Of a DNA stretch of 64,000 nucleotides, positions 7,469 through 17,790 are shown piece by piece (the stretch's first letter is position 1; every line of letters begins with the position of its first letter). Made by a program: the position numbers and the translations under genes. Source of the stretch: Pseudohongiella nitratireducens (lineage in GTDB: Bacteria > Pseudomonadota > Gammaproteobacteria > Pseudomonadales > Pseudohongiellaceae). The notes under the pieces were generated by a model that did no database searches, was not told where the DNA came from, and was given only the letters and a program-made list of their open reading frames with translations. The DNA is taken from contig NZ_LWHM01000031.1 of assembly GCF_001642735.1 (NCBI RefSeq), positions 1 through 64,000 of the forward strand. Reading direction: 5' to 3'.

Positions 7469-9652
7469 TTAGATATTGTCAACGGCATCAATGACGATTG
7501 ACGGTGTCAGCAATTGCGGCAGGATTCTTGGCTCTTCTGAAGGATCGCCGGAGTACAGCAGGTAGAGCGGCACGCTGGGACGGTTGTACATGTCCAGCAT
7601 CTGCGTGATTTCCGGATCCTGGTTGGTCCAGTCCCCTTTCAGGTAAGCGATGCCATGCTCTTCCAACGCATTTTTTACCTGTGTGGTGCCCAGCGTCGTC
7701 TGCTCGTTGGCCAAACAGGTAATACACCAGGCAGCAGTCATGTTGACCAGCACGGGTTTGCCTTCATTACGCAATTCTTCCAGTCGTGCCATGGAGAAGG
7801 GCTCAAATTCGGCCGCTTCACCGCTCGCGCTGGCACCGCCATTACTCATTGACTGACTCATGCCGGATTGTGCGTCCAGCATCGGCATGCGCAATACAGA
7901 CAGTGCGACCACCGCCAGTACCAGGCTGAAAGCCATGCCTACCCGGCGAGCGGATACTGCTGCCTGCTGGCCTTTCTGCAGTACCCACAGCGCCAGTGCC
8001 AGCAGCAGCGCTGCTGCAGCAACAGCTACCATGCCGTTGACGCCAACCTGGATACCCAGTACCCAGAGCAGCCACAGCGCTGTCGCGTACATGGGGAAAG
8101 CCATAAACTCTTTAAAGGTCTCCATCCAGGCACCGGGCTTGGGCATATAGCGCATCAGTGTCGGGCTGAAGGAGAGGATCAGGAATGGCAGTGCCATACC
8201 AAAACCCAGTGCCACAAACACCAGCATGGCCACCAGCCAGGGCTGTGCCAGGGCAAAGCCCAGCGCTGCGCCCATGAACGGTGCTGTGCAGGGGCTGGCG
8301 ACAACGGTTGCCAGTACACCTGTGAAGAAGGAAGACTTGTAGCCTTTGGATTGGGTCAGACCGCTGCCCAGCCCCATCAGACCACCACCAAATTCGTAGA
8401 CACCGGACAGGCTCAGGCCCATGACAAAGAACAGGAACACCAGCAGTGCGACAAACCAGGGAGACTGCAACTGGAATGCCCAGCCGACCGCTTCACCACC
8501 GGCACGCAGACCCAGCAGTACCGTTGCCAGTACCAGGAAGGCGACAATCACACCTGCCGTGTAAAGCAGACCGTGTAAACGCACCGTACCGGCTTCTTTA
8601 CCGCTTTTGGAGGTCAGGCTCAGCGCTTTCAGTGACAGCACCGGGAAAACACAGGGCATCAGGTTAAGAATCAGTCCGCCCAAAATGGCGCCACCCAGAA
8701 TAAACAGCAGACCGGGGCCGGCATCACTGTTACCGGCGCGCAATCCACCACTGCCACCGCTTTGTTCGGCGGCAACCGCGGCCATCGCCGCCAGACCGTC
8801 AGGTGTTGCCACATCGGCATTGACTTCATAGCCCGTGACACTGCCGTCTTCGTTTTCAACTGCCAGCAACCCGGCCACTTCTTCGGCATCGGTCAGCATG
8901 CGGCGCGGCTGGCCGTGAGTAATCTGGACCAGGCCAGGAAAAAGCGTGACATCGCGTAATGGACCGGGCTTGAGGATGCGGCGCTGTTCGGGGAAGAACC
9001 AGGCGTTATCGCTCTCTTCAAACAGGTCATCATTGGAAGCAAAGGAAAAGCTGACCCGGTCGCCAGCAATGGCAAACATGGCATCGATCGAGTCGACCTG
9101 CTCTGGCCAGTTCTCACGCTCTTCGGCCATGGCACTGGCCCACTGTGGATGAGGACGCGGCTCGGCATCACGTTCGATCGGCAATTGCAGGGAAACGCGC
9201 GTATCGTCAATGATGCAGATCATTTCACAGACCTGGTAGTAGACGTGCGTGCTGGCGTTGAACTGGTCACCCTGGATGTCTTCGGGGATCTCAATCGGGA
9301 TCATCAGGAAGACTTCGCGCTCGTAAGAGAATGTCACCAGGTCAGAACCGGGGAACGGCAGCCATTCCGGCACCGGCCAGTGAATATCGCCGGGGACTGC
9401 ACCTTCGGGCAGTTCCCAGTCAGTCACGAACGTGGGTTCACCACTATCGCCTGGCCACTTGGAATAGGTATGCCAGTGTTCACTGGGATCCAGTCGGATC
9501 GCAGTCCACAAGGTTTGGCCGGGTACCACGTTCTCGGTCTCGGCAACGAATTCGACTTCGATTTCCTCACCGACATAGACTTCAGCCTGTGCCATCGCAG
9601 CCAGGCCTATACTCCACATAATCAGCAAAAACCGAATCCATATCTGTCGCAT
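7469..9652 (-). CDS. DsbD/ScsB-like thiol:disulfide reductase
   Basis: Passes electrons from cytoplasmic thioredoxin across the inner membrane to periplasmic thiol proteins. The 727-residue protein has a signal peptide (about 1-23) and an N-terminal periplasmic domain with Cys142 and Cys146 (VCEMICI). A multi-helix CcdA-like membrane domain follows, with the paired cysteines in NLMPCVFPVL and VVASPCTAPFMG. The C-terminal thioredoxin-like domain has the motif W642-C-I-T-C646. The domain order is DsbD, but the long N-terminal domain resembles ScsB-type reductases. A plausible client is DsbC, encoded about 5 kb away at 14506. Confidence 0.9.
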   Translation of the reverse strand: MRQIWIRFLLIMWSIGLAAMAQAEVYVGEEIEVEFVAETENVVPGQTLWTAIRLDPSEHWHTYSKWPGDSGEPTFVTDWELPEGAVPGDIHWPVPEWLPFPGSDLVTFSYEREVFLMIPIEIPEDIQGDQFNASTHVYYQVCEMICIIDDTRVSLQLPIERDAEPRPHPQWASAMAEERENWPEQVDSIDAMFAIAGDRVSFSFASNDDLFEESDNAWFFPEQRRILKPGPLRDVTLFPGLVQITHGQPRRMLTDAEEVAGLLAVENEDGSVTGYEVNADVATPDGLAAMAAVAAEQSGGSGGLRAGNSDAGPGLLFILGGAILGGLILNLMPCVFPVLSLKALSLTSKSGKEAGTVRLHGLLYTAGVIVAFLVLATVLLGLRAGGEAVGWAFQLQSPWFVALLVFLFFVMGLSLSGVYEFGGGLMGLGSGLTQSKGYKSSFFTGVLATVVASPCTAPFMGAALGFALAQPWLVAMLVFVALGFGMALPFLILSFSPTLMRYMPKPGAWMETFKEFMAFPMYATALWLLWVLGIQVGVNGMVAVAAAALLLALALWVLQKGQQAAVSARRVGMAFSLVLAVVALSVLRMPMLDAQSGMSQSMSNGGASASGEAAEFEPFSMARLEELRNEGKPVLVNMTAAWCITCLANEQTTLGTTQVKNALEEHGIAYLKGDWTNQDPEITQMLDMYNRPSVPLYLLYSGDPSEEPRILPQLLTPSIVIDAVDNI

Positions 9653-9869
9653 CAGTGACTCTCCGTTGATATGACTGCAACTCTCTTTGCGACCTCACCA
9701 GTCGCTATCAGTCGCCAGGTTTGTGTAACTTGCTGTGTTTAGGCAGGTTTACTGTCTGAAACACAGGGCACCCTTGTTATTATGCTCACCGATTGTAGCC
9801 CCTTCGACTAACGATTGGCAGAGCGGTTTGTGACAATAAGTAACGATTTGGCCTGGTACCCGGACTCGT

Positions 9870-11663
9870 CTAAGGCAGGATATGGTCAACGACCAATTGC
9901 AGCTGCCGCTGCTGGCGAAAATCGTTCACATCCAGCCGGTAAACCAGCCTGACCGTCTTGCATGACGGGTTAGGCCAAATGTCGGTGTCGACGTTAAAGG
10001 CAATGGCATCCAGGCTCTGCTGGCTGCCGTGTGGTCTCACCCGCAGTTTCAGGTGATTACTGCCCACAATCCGCTGATCCAGCACGGTAAACTCGCCATC
10101 GAACAGCGGTTCAGGAAAGGCCTGCCCCCAGGGGCCAGCCTCTCGCAATGTTTCTGCGGTGGCTAACTGCAGATCCTGGGCCGCGATATTGCCATCGGTG
10201 ACCACCGTGCGGGTCAGCATTTCTTCGTCCAGCATCTCCCGGGCAGTTTCCGTGACGGCCTGGGTGAAGGCCTCCAACTGATCGGAGGCCAGGCTTAATC
10301 CAGCCGCCATGGCATGACCACCAAAGCGGTCAATCAAACCCGGATGCTGGCTGGCCACACGGTCCAGTAAATCACGCAAATGCAACCCGGGTATGGAACG
10401 ACCAGAACCTTTGAGTTCCATCCCCTCACTGGCGGTCACGTCAGCAGCATCATGCTGCGCCGTCGCCACGTTGCCACCAGGTGTTGTCTGTGCAGCATTT
10501 GCGAATACCAAGACCGGACGGTGGAATTGTTCTTTCAATCGTGAGGCCAGAATACCCACTACGCCCTGATGCCAGTCGGCCCGGTACAAGCAGAGAATCG
10601 GCGGCAATTCATTACCCGCTTCAGCCAGCGCCTGCAATTCCCGGTCCGCCATGATGATGGCTGCCTGTTCACGCATATCCGTTTCAATGCGTTTACGTTC
10701 CTCATTGATGGCGTTGAGTTCAACGGCAAAACGGTCAGCGTTAATGGGATCATCACTGAGCAGACAACTGATCCCCAGCGACATATCTTCCAGCCGACCC
10801 GCGGCGTTGAGTCTCGGCGCCACGGCAAAACCAAGATCCCCGGTATTGAGCTGACCCAGGTTGCGACCGGCGCGTTTGACGATGGCGGCAATACCGGCAC
10901 AACAGCGCCCTGCCCGCATGCGGCGTAACCCCTGTTCAACCAGGATGCGATTGTTTCTGTCCAAAGGCACCAGGTCCGCTACGGTACCTAAGGCAACCAG
11001 GTCAAGCAGATCAGCCAGCTGTGGTTCCTTGCTGTCAGCAAATGCGCCGGCCTGACGTAATTGAGCGCGCAGAGCCAGCATCAGGTAGAAGGCCACACCG
11101 ACACCAGCCAGGTTTTTGGATGGAAAGGTGCAGTCGAATCGGTTGGGATTCACGATGGCATCGGCATCAGGCAGGGTGTCACCGGGCAAATGGTGATCGG
11201 TAATCAGCACGTTGACCCCGGCCGCCTTCAGTGCGGCTACGCCGGTGATACTGGAAATGCCATTATCGACAGTAATAACCAGATCCGGTTTTCGGGCCAG
11301 CGCCATGTCAGCCACTTCCGGGCTGAGGCCATAGCCGCAGGTGAAACGGTCCGGGACAATGTAATCGATATGCTGAAAGCCCATTTGCGTCAAGGCACGG
11401 ATCACCAGCGCACAGGACGTGGCACCATCCGCATCAAAATCCGCCACAATGAGGATACGGCCCTGTTGCTGCCGAATGTCTGCCAGTAAGGCAGCAGCTT
11501 TTGCAATATCCTGGAGTTGGGCGGGAGGGTGCAGACCGGCAGCATCGAGCTGCAGTTCTGCCGGGTCCTGAATCTGACGGCCCGCATAAATGCGGGCCAG
11601 CAGGGGTGACACATTGGCAAGCAGTGCCTGAGAGGGTTCAGCATGGCGCTGGCGTATCAGCAT
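9870..11663 (-). CDS. recJ: Single-stranded-DNA-specific exonuclease RecJ
   Basis: 5'-3' exonuclease of recombinational and mismatch repair (RecFOR pathway). The 597-residue protein contains the DHH-phosphoesterase motifs: VADFDADGATS (motif I), VDNGISS, the DHH triad near residue 158 (LITDHHLPGD) and the later GGHAMAAG loop of the DHHA1 domain. The OB-fold C-terminus follows. Its start overlaps the thrC stop by 7 bp, so translation is likely coupled to the hom-thrC operon, as in related gammaproteobacteria. Confidence 0.96.
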   Translation of the reverse strand: MLIRQRHAEPSQALLANVSPLLARIYAGRQIQDPAELQLDAAGLHPPAQLQDIAKAAALLADIRQQQGRILIVADFDADGATSCALVIRALTQMGFQHIDYIVPDRFTCGYGLSPEVADMALARKPDLVITVDNGISSITGVAALKAAGVNVLITDHHLPGDTLPDADAIVNPNRFDCTFPSKNLAGVGVAFYLMLALRAQLRQAGAFADSKEPQLADLLDLVALGTVADLVPLDRNNRILVEQGLRRMRAGRCCAGIAAIVKRAGRNLGQLNTGDLGFAVAPRLNAAGRLEDMSLGISCLLSDDPINADRFAVELNAINEERKRIETDMREQAAIIMADRELQALAEAGNELPPILCLYRADWHQGVVGILASRLKEQFHRPVLVFANAAQTTPGGNVATAQHDAADVTASEGMELKGSGRSIPGLHLRDLLDRVASQHPGLIDRFGGHAMAAGLSLASDQLEAFTQAVTETAREMLDEEMLTRTVVTDGNIAAQDLQLATAETLREAGPWGQAFPEPLFDGEFTVLDQRIVGSNHLKLRVRPHGSQQSLDAIAFNVDTDIWPNPSCKTVRLVYRLDVNDFRQQRQLQLVVDHILP

Positions 11664-13048
11664 AACTGTTGGCGCATATATCCTGTGACCGCTGAGATGT
11701 CGTTGTCGAGCACGTCGTAGCGCTCTTCACGTTCAAACAGATCCTGCATGTGCAATGGCAGGGCCGGATTTTCCAGTCCCGCTTTTTTCACAGCGTCGGC
11801 AAATTTGACCGGATGCGCCGTGGCCAGGGAAATCATCGGTACCGCCGGGTTGCGGTGACAGCGACGGGCCGCTTCAACACCAATGGCGGTATGCGGATCC
11901 AGCAGGAAGCCGGTATCCTGATAAATCTCGGCAATCACCTTGCAGGTTGTCTCATCATCGACGGCATAACTGCTGAACAGTGACTGAGCTTTTTGCAGCA
12001 AGGCCTCGGGCAGTTGCTGCTGTGTTTCACCCAGGGCTGTGACAAACTTCTCTACCGCCTCACCATCACGATCAAACAGATCGAAGAGGTAACGTTCAAA
12101 GTTACTGGACACCATGATATCCATGCTCGGTGACAGCGATGCCTTGAGCTCGCCCAGCGAGTAATCATTCTGGCTGATCAGGCGATGCAGGATGTCGTTG
12201 TGATTGGTTGCAATCACCAGTTGATCGACCGGCAGCCCCATGCCACGCGCCAGGTAGCCCGCGTAGATATCACCAAAGTTACCGGTAGGCACTGAGAAGG
12301 ATACCGGACGATGCGGCGCACCAACCTGCAATGCTGCGTAAAAATAGTAGACGATCTGCGCCATGATGCGCGCCCAGTTGATCGAGTTGACCGCGACCAG
12401 TTGGCGATCTTCCGGCAGAAATGACTGGTCGCCGAACGCGGTTTTAACAATCTTCTGACAGTCGTCAAAGTTACCGCGAATGGCAATGTTATGCACATTT
12501 TCACCGGGTACGCTGGTCATCTGGCGACGTTGCACCTCAGAGACGCGCTGATAGGGATGCAAAATAAACAGATCGATATTGGCGCAATGACGACAGCCTT
12601 CCAGGGCGGCAGAACCGGTGTCACCGGAAGTGGCACCCAGTACCGCGACTTTCTTGTCGTCACGAATCAGCACGTAATCAAGCAGACGACCCAGCAGTTG
12701 CAGGGCAAAATCTTTAAACGCCAGCGTAGGCCCGCAGTACAGTTCCAGGACCCACTCATTGCTGTTGATGTTGCGCATTGGCGCCACAGCACTGTGCGAG
12801 AAGTCACGGTAACTGTTGGTAATCAACTGCTTGAGTACTTCGTCAGGTATCTCGCCATTAACAAAGGGCTTGATGACATGGAAAGCCAGCTCATCGTATG
12901 GCAAGCCTGCCCAGCTGGCGATTTCCTCTTTGGAAAACCTGGGTAACGTTTCCGGCACGTACAAACCACCATCCGGAGCCAGGCCGGTTAGCAACACTTG
13001 TTCAAAACTGCTGGCCGGTGCTTTGCCCCGGGTACTGATGTATTTCAT
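11657..13048 (-). CDS. thrC: Threonine synthase
   Basis: PLP enzyme that turns O-phosphohomoserine into threonine. The 463-residue protein has the standard opening MKYISTRGKAP and GLAPDGGLYVPETLP. The PLP lysine sits in LAFKDFALQLLG near residue 113, with the phosphate-binding loop GATSGDTGSAA shortly after. It lies 30 bp downstream of hom and overlaps recJ, consistent with a hom-thrC-recJ transcript. No truncation or oddity seen. Confidence 0.97.
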   Translation of the reverse strand: MKYISTRGKAPASSFEQVLLTGLAPDGGLYVPETLPRFSKEEIASWAGLPYDELAFHVIKPFVNGEIPDEVLKQLITNSYRDFSHSAVAPMRNINSNEWVLELYCGPTLAFKDFALQLLGRLLDYVLIRDDKKVAVLGATSGDTGSAALEGCRHCANIDLFILHPYQRVSEVQRRQMTSVPGENVHNIAIRGNFDDCQKIVKTAFGDQSFLPEDRQLVAVNSINWARIMAQIVYYFYAALQVGAPHRPVSFSVPTGNFGDIYAGYLARGMGLPVDQLVIATNHNDILHRLISQNDYSLGELKASLSPSMDIMVSSNFERYLFDLFDRDGEAVEKFVTALGETQQQLPEALLQKAQSLFSSYAVDDETTCKVIAEIYQDTGFLLDPHTAIGVEAARRCHRNPAVPMISLATAHPVKFADAVKKAGLENPALPLHMQDLFEREERYDVLDNDISAVTGYMRQQLC

Positions 13049-13078
13049 GGCCCCTGCCCTTACTTGTTCCCTTACCTG

Positions 13079-14422
13079 TTATTCGTTCTCGCCGTCAAAG
13101 TGCTCAACGCGAATGCGGGTCACTTTACCAGCCACTTCTGACATCTCTTCAATCGCTTTGATCGCGACGTTCATGTTCTTTTCCACGGTTGGCGCTGTAA
13201 GAATGACAACCGGCACGATATTTGGTTCTGATTCATCATAGCCGGGTTCTTTCTGAATAACGGCCTCAATATTGATACCATAGTCAGTCAGCACCTGAGA
13301 GATACCTGCCATCACACCCACTTCGTCTTTAGCCGGAATGCGCAGATAGTAACCGGATTCGATTTCTTCAATATCCAGGATACGCATTTCGCCCTGCAAC
13401 TTGTCGAAAGCCAGTGGCGGAATCAGTGCCTGCTGGCAGGACTCACGGTTGCTGCGGGCAATATCAATGACATCTGCTACCACAGAAGAGGCTGTTGCTT
13501 CTGCACCGGCGCCTGCACCGTAATACAATGTACTACCCGAGGAATCTCCTTTAACCACAACGGCATTCATGACACCGTTGACGTTGGCAATCAGCGTCTG
13601 GTCAGAGATCAGTGTCGGGTGTACACGCAACTCGATACCCTGTTCCGTAATGCGACTGATGCCCAGGTGTTTGATTCGGTAACCCAGCTCTTCAGCGTAG
13701 GCAATGTCTGAGGTTGTTATATGGCTGATGCCCTCAGTGTAAACACGGTCAAAATCCAGGCCGGTGCCAAAGGCATTGGCCGCCAGGATTGCCAGCTTGT
13801 GTGCGGCATCAATACCTTCAATATCAAAGGTGGGATCGGCTTCGGCGTAACCTTTCGCCTGGGCTTCCTTCAGCACATCTGGAAAGTCGCGGTTATTCTC
13901 GCCCATCTCGGTGAGGATATAGTTACTGGTGCCGTTGATGATACCGGCCAGCCATTGAATCGAATTGGCTGCCAGGCCTTCACGCAATGCCTTGATGATA
14001 GGGATACCACCGGCGACGGCGCTTTCGTAAGCGACAACAACGCCTTTTTTACGCGCTGCCGCAAAGATCTCATTACCATGAACAGCGATCAGTGCCTTGT
14101 TCGCGGTAACGACATGCTTGCCATTTTCGATTGCCTTCAGCACCAGCTCCAGTGCCGGCTCGAAGCCGCCAATCAGCTCGACAACCAGGTCGACACCAGG
14201 ATCGTTGGCAACCGCAAAGACATCAGTACTGACTTTGACACCACTGTTTTTCAGTGAGTCAGCAGGGTTTCGGGTGGCGACATGCGTAATGTTCAAGTTC
14301 ATGCCGACGCGACGCGTCAGTTCTGCATGCTTGCTGCGCAGCAGATTAAAGGTGCCACCACCGACGGTACCCAGTCCGCAGATGCCGATTTTTAACTCGT
14401 GCTTGTCACTATCCTGGCTCAC
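13079..14422 (-). CDS. hom: Homoserine dehydrogenase
   Basis: NAD(P)-dependent reduction of aspartate semialdehyde to homoserine. The 447-residue protein has the dinucleotide-binding GLGTVGGG (from Gly16) and the catalytic core with VTANKALIA and the GIINGTSNYIL loop. A C-terminal ACT domain (YYLRIPAKDEVGVMAGISQVL onward) gives threonine feedback. This is the monofunctional Pseudomonas-type form, not a ThrA fusion. The start codon is GTG at 14422, preceded by GAGGAAA. It is first of the hom-thrC-recJ run. Confidence 0.96.
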   Translation of the reverse strand: MSQDSDKHELKIGICGLGTVGGGTFNLLRSKHAELTRRVGMNLNITHVATRNPADSLKNSGVKVSTDVFAVANDPGVDLVVELIGGFEPALELVLKAIENGKHVVTANKALIAVHGNEIFAAARKKGVVVAYESAVAGGIPIIKALREGLAANSIQWLAGIINGTSNYILTEMGENNRDFPDVLKEAQAKGYAEADPTFDIEGIDAAHKLAILAANAFGTGLDFDRVYTEGISHITTSDIAYAEELGYRIKHLGISRITEQGIELRVHPTLISDQTLIANVNGVMNAVVVKGDSSGSTLYYGAGAGAEATASSVVADVIDIARSNRESCQQALIPPLAFDKLQGEMRILDIEEIESGYYLRIPAKDEVGVMAGISQVLTDYGINIEAVIQKEPGYDESEPNIVPVVILTAPTVEKNMNVAIKAIEEMSEVAGKVTRIRVEHFDGENE

Positions 14423-14505
14423 AATTTCCTCACATCAAATCTGCAGCAACCCTGTTTCGGCTACTGTTTCGTCTCTAAATTTTTCAGGATGATAATGCCT
14501 GATGT

Positions 14506-15315
14506 TTACTCGCCCAATACTCGCTCTCGCAGGGTGTCTGCCGGTGCATAGCCCGGCATCAATGTACCATCACTCATGACAATGGCCGGTGTCCCTGTCA
14601 CACCAATCCGGTTACCCAGATTGTAGTGGGACATCACCGGATTTTCGCACTGCCATTGCGGCAGGGTTTCCCCGTGCTTGGCATCAGTCAGCGCCTCGGC
14701 ACGGCCTTGTGCGTCACCGGCACACCAGACACTGATCATTTTGGCCAGTGCCGGTGAAGCCTGTCCGCCTCGCGGATAGGCCATGTACCGCACCGTAATG
14801 CCATAATCATTGATCTGCTCGATCTCGCCGTGAAGACGACGACAGTAAGTGCAATCAACATCCGTAAAAACGGTAATCTCGGCTTTTGGATCGTCGGCCG
14901 GGAAGATAATCATTTCTTCTTCCGGCACGTTCTGCAGCATTTGCGCGACTTGTGTCTTGCGCGTTTCAGCAGTCAGATTGACCAGCCCGTCCGGACGGGT
15001 CATGAACATTTCACCGGCAATCAGGTAAGTACCGGACTTATCGGCGAACAGCACCTCACCGGAACTGATCACTACCTCAAACAGGTCTGCCATCGGCGTT
15101 GAGCTGATCTGGACGACTTGCAACTGCCCCTGGCTGGCTGCACCCAAAGAGGCATTCAGCGTCATGCGCAGGTTTTCAGTGATCTCGGTGAGTTCTGGAT
15201 TGTTGCTGCTTTGCTGCGCCTGTGCCGACGATGTCACGCTGATTGAGACAGCAAACACGGACAGGCTCAGGACGAGCGCCGCCAATATTCGGTCTGGCAG
15301 GTAATGCTTGTTCAT
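14506..15315 (-). CDS. dsbC: Thiol:disulfide interchange protein DsbC
   Basis: Periplasmic disulfide isomerase. The 269-residue precursor has a signal peptide (about 1-33, ending in SAQAQ), an N-terminal dimerisation domain and a thioredoxin-fold domain. The active-site pair is Cys155-Thr-Tyr-Cys158 in FTDVDCTYCRRLH. A second structural pair (VWCAG and QWQCENP) and a cis-Pro loop (GVTGTPAIV) are present. It lies 83 bp upstream of hom, the usual dsbC-hom arrangement. It would be kept reduced by the DsbD-like protein encoded at 7469-9652. Confidence 0.95.
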   Translation of the reverse strand: MNKHYLPDRILAALVLSLSVFAVSISVTSSAQAQQSSNNPELTEITENLRMTLNASLGAASQGQLQVVQISSTPMADLFEVVISSGEVLFADKSGTYLIAGEMFMTRPDGLVNLTAETRKTQVAQMLQNVPEEEMIIFPADDPKAEITVFTDVDCTYCRRLHGEIEQINDYGITVRYMAYPRGGQASPALAKMISVWCAGDAQGRAEALTDAKHGETLPQWQCENPVMSHYNLGNRIGVTGTPAIVMSDGTLMPGYAPADTLRERVLGE

Positions 15316-15407
15316 ATATCCACTCCCGACTGAACGGCTAATCGACCGCGGGTGATTGTCTTAATTTCGCTTGGCAATAGGTTAGTACGAAACTTTAACA
15401 CGACCAC

Positions 15408-15437
15408 AAAAAAAAAGGGCTGTTAAGCCCTTTTTTT
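15408..15437 (-). terminator. Rho-independent terminator, bidirectional
   Basis: GGGCT (15417-15421) and AGCCC (15426-15430) form a stem with loop GTTA. Nine A lie on one side (15408-15416) and seven T on the other (15431-15437), so it ends transcripts on either strand. On the minus strand it lies about 90 bp past rplS and ahead of dsbC, separating the two transcription units. Confidence 0.92.
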
Positions 15438-15527
15438 CTGGCATTTCTGCAGGACTTCCCCTGCAGAAACACACGATGATGCTGTGATCCCCGGGTCGCC
15501 AAGCGACCTGGCAAATCAAAAGTCAGA

Positions 15528-15887
15528 TTAGCTGACTTTCTTGTCCAGCTTCTCAGCAATACGTGCCGCACGACCAGACAGGTCACGCAGGTAGTAGAGC
15601 TTGGCTTGACGCACATCACCACGACGCTTCAGGGCTACACTGTCAACCAGCGGGCTGTACGTCTGGAAAGTACGCTCAACACCAACACCGTGAGAAATTT
15701 TACGAACCGTGAAAGCAGAGTTCAGGCCACGATTGCGCTTGCCAATGACAACGCCTTCAAAAGCCTGCAGACGCTCACGATCGCCTTCTTTGATTTTTAC
15801 CTGAACGACGACAGTATCACCAGGACCGAAAGCCGGGATTTCCTTGTTCATCTGTTCTTTTTCGATCATATCAATGTGCTTGCTCAT
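15528..15887 (-). CDS. rplS: 50S ribosomal protein L19
   Basis: Ribosomal protein at the 30S-50S interface. The product has the family core [37 protein letters not shown] (residues about 20-58) and the C-terminal [22 protein letters not shown]. Two ATGs lie two codons apart; the second (15887) is seven bases after GGGAG, so I use it, giving 119 residues. It is last in the rpsP-rimM-trmD-rplS operon and followed by a strong terminator. Confidence 0.97.
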   Translation of the reverse strand: MSKHIDMIEKEQMNKEIPAFGPGDTVVVQVKIKEGDRERLQAFEGVVIGKRNRGLNSAFTVRKISHGVGVERTFQTYSPLVDSVALKRRGDVRQAKLYYLRDLSGRAARIAEKLDKKVS

Positions 15888-15946
15888 TGCCATACTCCCG
15901 TATCAGATTCCTGCGCTGTGCTGCCTGTATTCGCAGCGGAACAACC

Positions 15947-16705
15947 TCAGGTCTCCAGTTCGCTAATAAATTCATTCAACAAGGTCTGACTTTCTGTATC
16001 CAGCGTCTGCTGTGCCAGCAAGTCAGGCCGTTTTAACCAGGTCCTGCCCAAACGCTGCTTTAACTGCCAGCGTCGTATTCTTTCATGATCCCCGCTCAAC
16101 AGTACCTCTGGCACCGCCTCCCCTTCGTAGGTTTGCGGCCGGGTGTAGCGCGGGCAATCCAGCAAGGTCGGTGCGTCTTCCGAGGCTTTGGCAAAGGAGT
16201 CGAGTCCCGCCGAATCTTCATGCCCCAGTGCGCCCGGCAAGTACCGGATAACACTATCCAGCATCACCATGGCCGGCAGTTCGCCGCCGCTGGTGACGTA
16301 GTCTCCGACCGACCATTCTTCATCGATCTCGGACTGTAAAATTCGTTCATCAATCCCCTGATAACGTCCGCAGACGATCACCAGGTTCTTGCGCTGCGCC
16401 AGCTCGGTCACTCCGCTCTGGTCCAGCTTTCGGCCCTGGGGTGACATGTAAATCACCGTCGGCCTGTTATCCTGCCATTGTCGGGCGGCTGCAATCGCTG
16501 CCTGCAATGGCCCCGTTTTCATCAGCATGCCGGCACCGCCGCCAAACGGCTTGTCATCTACCGTGCGATGCCGATCAGTGGCAAAGTCCCGCGGGCTGTG
16601 GCACTGCAATGTGTACAGCGCCTGCCGGTATGCTCGCCCCGTGATACCAAAGTCTGTCACGGCCCGAAACATCTCGGGGAACAGCGAAACAATGCCGATC
16701 TGCAT
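15947..16705 (-). CDS. trmD: tRNA (guanine37-N1)-methyltransferase
   Basis: SPOUT-class enzyme that methylates G37 next to the anticodon, preventing +1 frameshifts. The 252-residue product shows [13 protein letters not shown], the AdoMet-knot region [11 protein letters not shown] and [14 protein letters not shown], the [17 protein letters not shown] segment and the [11 protein letters not shown] substrate motif. All are standard. It lies 19 bp after rimM and 59 bp before rplS in a conserved operon. Confidence 0.97.
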   Translation of the reverse strand: MQIGIVSLFPEMFRAVTDFGITGRAYRQALYTLQCHSPRDFATDRHRTVDDKPFGGGAGMLMKTGPLQAAIAAARQWQDNRPTVIYMSPQGRKLDQSGVTELAQRKNLVIVCGRYQGIDERILQSEIDEEWSVGDYVTSGGELPAMVMLDSVIRYLPGALGHEDSAGLDSFAKASEDAPTLLDCPRYTRPQTYEGEAVPEVLLSGDHERIRRWQLKQRLGRTWLKRPDLLAQQTLDTESQTLLNEFISELET

Positions 16706-16724
16706 GGACTCACTCCTGTAACAG

Positions 16725-17309
16725 TCAGTCCTGTGTCAGATAATCTGACGGCCAATCGAGCGTTACTTCCTGTTTGTCCAGATCCACTTTGACATCGAGC
16801 TGATCGGGCAACCAGGGAATCAGTCGCTCCTGATCATCAATACTGCCGCCAATGCTGTGATCACTGCCATCCAGGCTATCGCCCGAACCACGGCTATCAC
16901 GAACCGGACTGACTACCAGCACATCATTCGCGCCGGTCTCGAGCAAGCGGTCAATCACACCCAGGAATTCCTGTTGCTGATTGATCACCTTCAGCCCCGT
17001 CAATTGATGCCAGTAAAACTCACCGGCATCCAGCTCAGGTAATACCTCAGACGGAACATGCAATTCCATATGGGTCAAAACCCTGGCCTCTTCCGGCGTA
17101 TCGTAGCCGGTAAAATGACCAACCAGACCCTTGCCTTGCGGACGACTGCCATCCAGTTTCAGTGCGATGGTTCGCCCGTCAAGCTGCCCGGAAAACTTGG
17201 CATATTGCAGCAGATTCTCGCGAGGCTGGGTAAATGAAATCAGCTTCACCCAGCCTTTGATGCCATGTGGTGCGCCTATGCGCCCCAGGCAAATGGAATC
17301 CTGCGCCAC
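16725..17309 (-). CDS. rimM: Ribosome maturation factor RimM
   Basis: Assembly factor for the 30S head that binds S19. The 194-residue protein has the N-terminal RimM barrel ([21 protein letters not shown]), the linker with [13 protein letters not shown] and a PRC-barrel C-terminus ([20 protein letters not shown]). Between them is a Ser/Gly/Asp-rich insertion of about 24 residues (around 16829-16903) not usual for RimM. The start codon is GTG, preceded by GGGAG. It sits between rpsP and trmD. Confidence 0.95.
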   Translation of the reverse strand: MAQDSICLGRIGAPHGIKGWVKLISFTQPRENLLQYAKFSGQLDGRTIALKLDGSRPQGKGLVGHFTGYDTPEEARVLTHMELHVPSEVLPELDAGEFYWHQLTGLKVINQQQEFLGVIDRLLETGANDVLVVSPVRDSRGSGDSLDGSDHSIGGSIDDQERLIPWLPDQLDVKVDLDKQEVTLDWPSDYLTQD

Positions 17310-17343
17310 CCTCGTCTCCCGAACCGGTCAGCGTAAAGGCTGA

Positions 17344-17604
17344 TTAAGCCTCTGTGCTGGCAGTATTGCTGGCTTCTTTGATCAGCTTGGCAACGCGCTC
17401 GCTTGGCTGTGCACCCTGGCCAACCCAGTAGTTAACACGCTCCAGGTCCAGACGCAGGCCTTCTTCTTTACCACGTGCAACCGGATTGAAAAAACCAACG
17501 CGCTCAATGAAGCGGCCGTCACGTGAATTACGCGAATCGGTTACTGTAATGTGGTAAAAAGGCTTTTTCTTGGCGCCGCCACGAGCCAGTCGAATTGTGA
17601 CCAT
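17344..17604 (-). CDS. rpsP: 30S ribosomal protein S16
   Basis: Structural protein of the 30S body. The 86-residue product begins [19 protein letters not shown] and contains [16 protein letters not shown] and the [20 protein letters not shown] segment. Length and sequence are normal. It is the first gene of the rpsP-rimM-trmD-rplS operon; the 186-bp gap to ffh upstream should hold the promoter. Confidence 0.98.
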   Translation of the reverse strand: MVTIRLARGGAKKKPFYHITVTDSRNSRDGRFIERVGFFNPVARGKEEGLRLDLERVNYWVGQGAQPSERVAKLIKEASNTASTEA

Positions 17605-17790
17605 AGACTACTCTTCCTAAACTAGTATTTTTCGTACGAAAACGGGTAATTTCCGACCCTGTGCCGGAAAAAGTGCGGTATTCTAAGCGAAATGGCCGTC
17701 AGTTGGAAGAAAACTTTCAGTTTTTTTCTCACTTAACGGCCACTTATTGTCCTGTACGGACTCGACTCAGCTATTATATCAGATATTCCA

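Noticed and set aside
7868-8578. 236-codon open frame antisense to the DsbD-like gene
   Set aside because: His/Gln/Cys-rich translation, typical of the complement of a membrane protein gene. No start signal.
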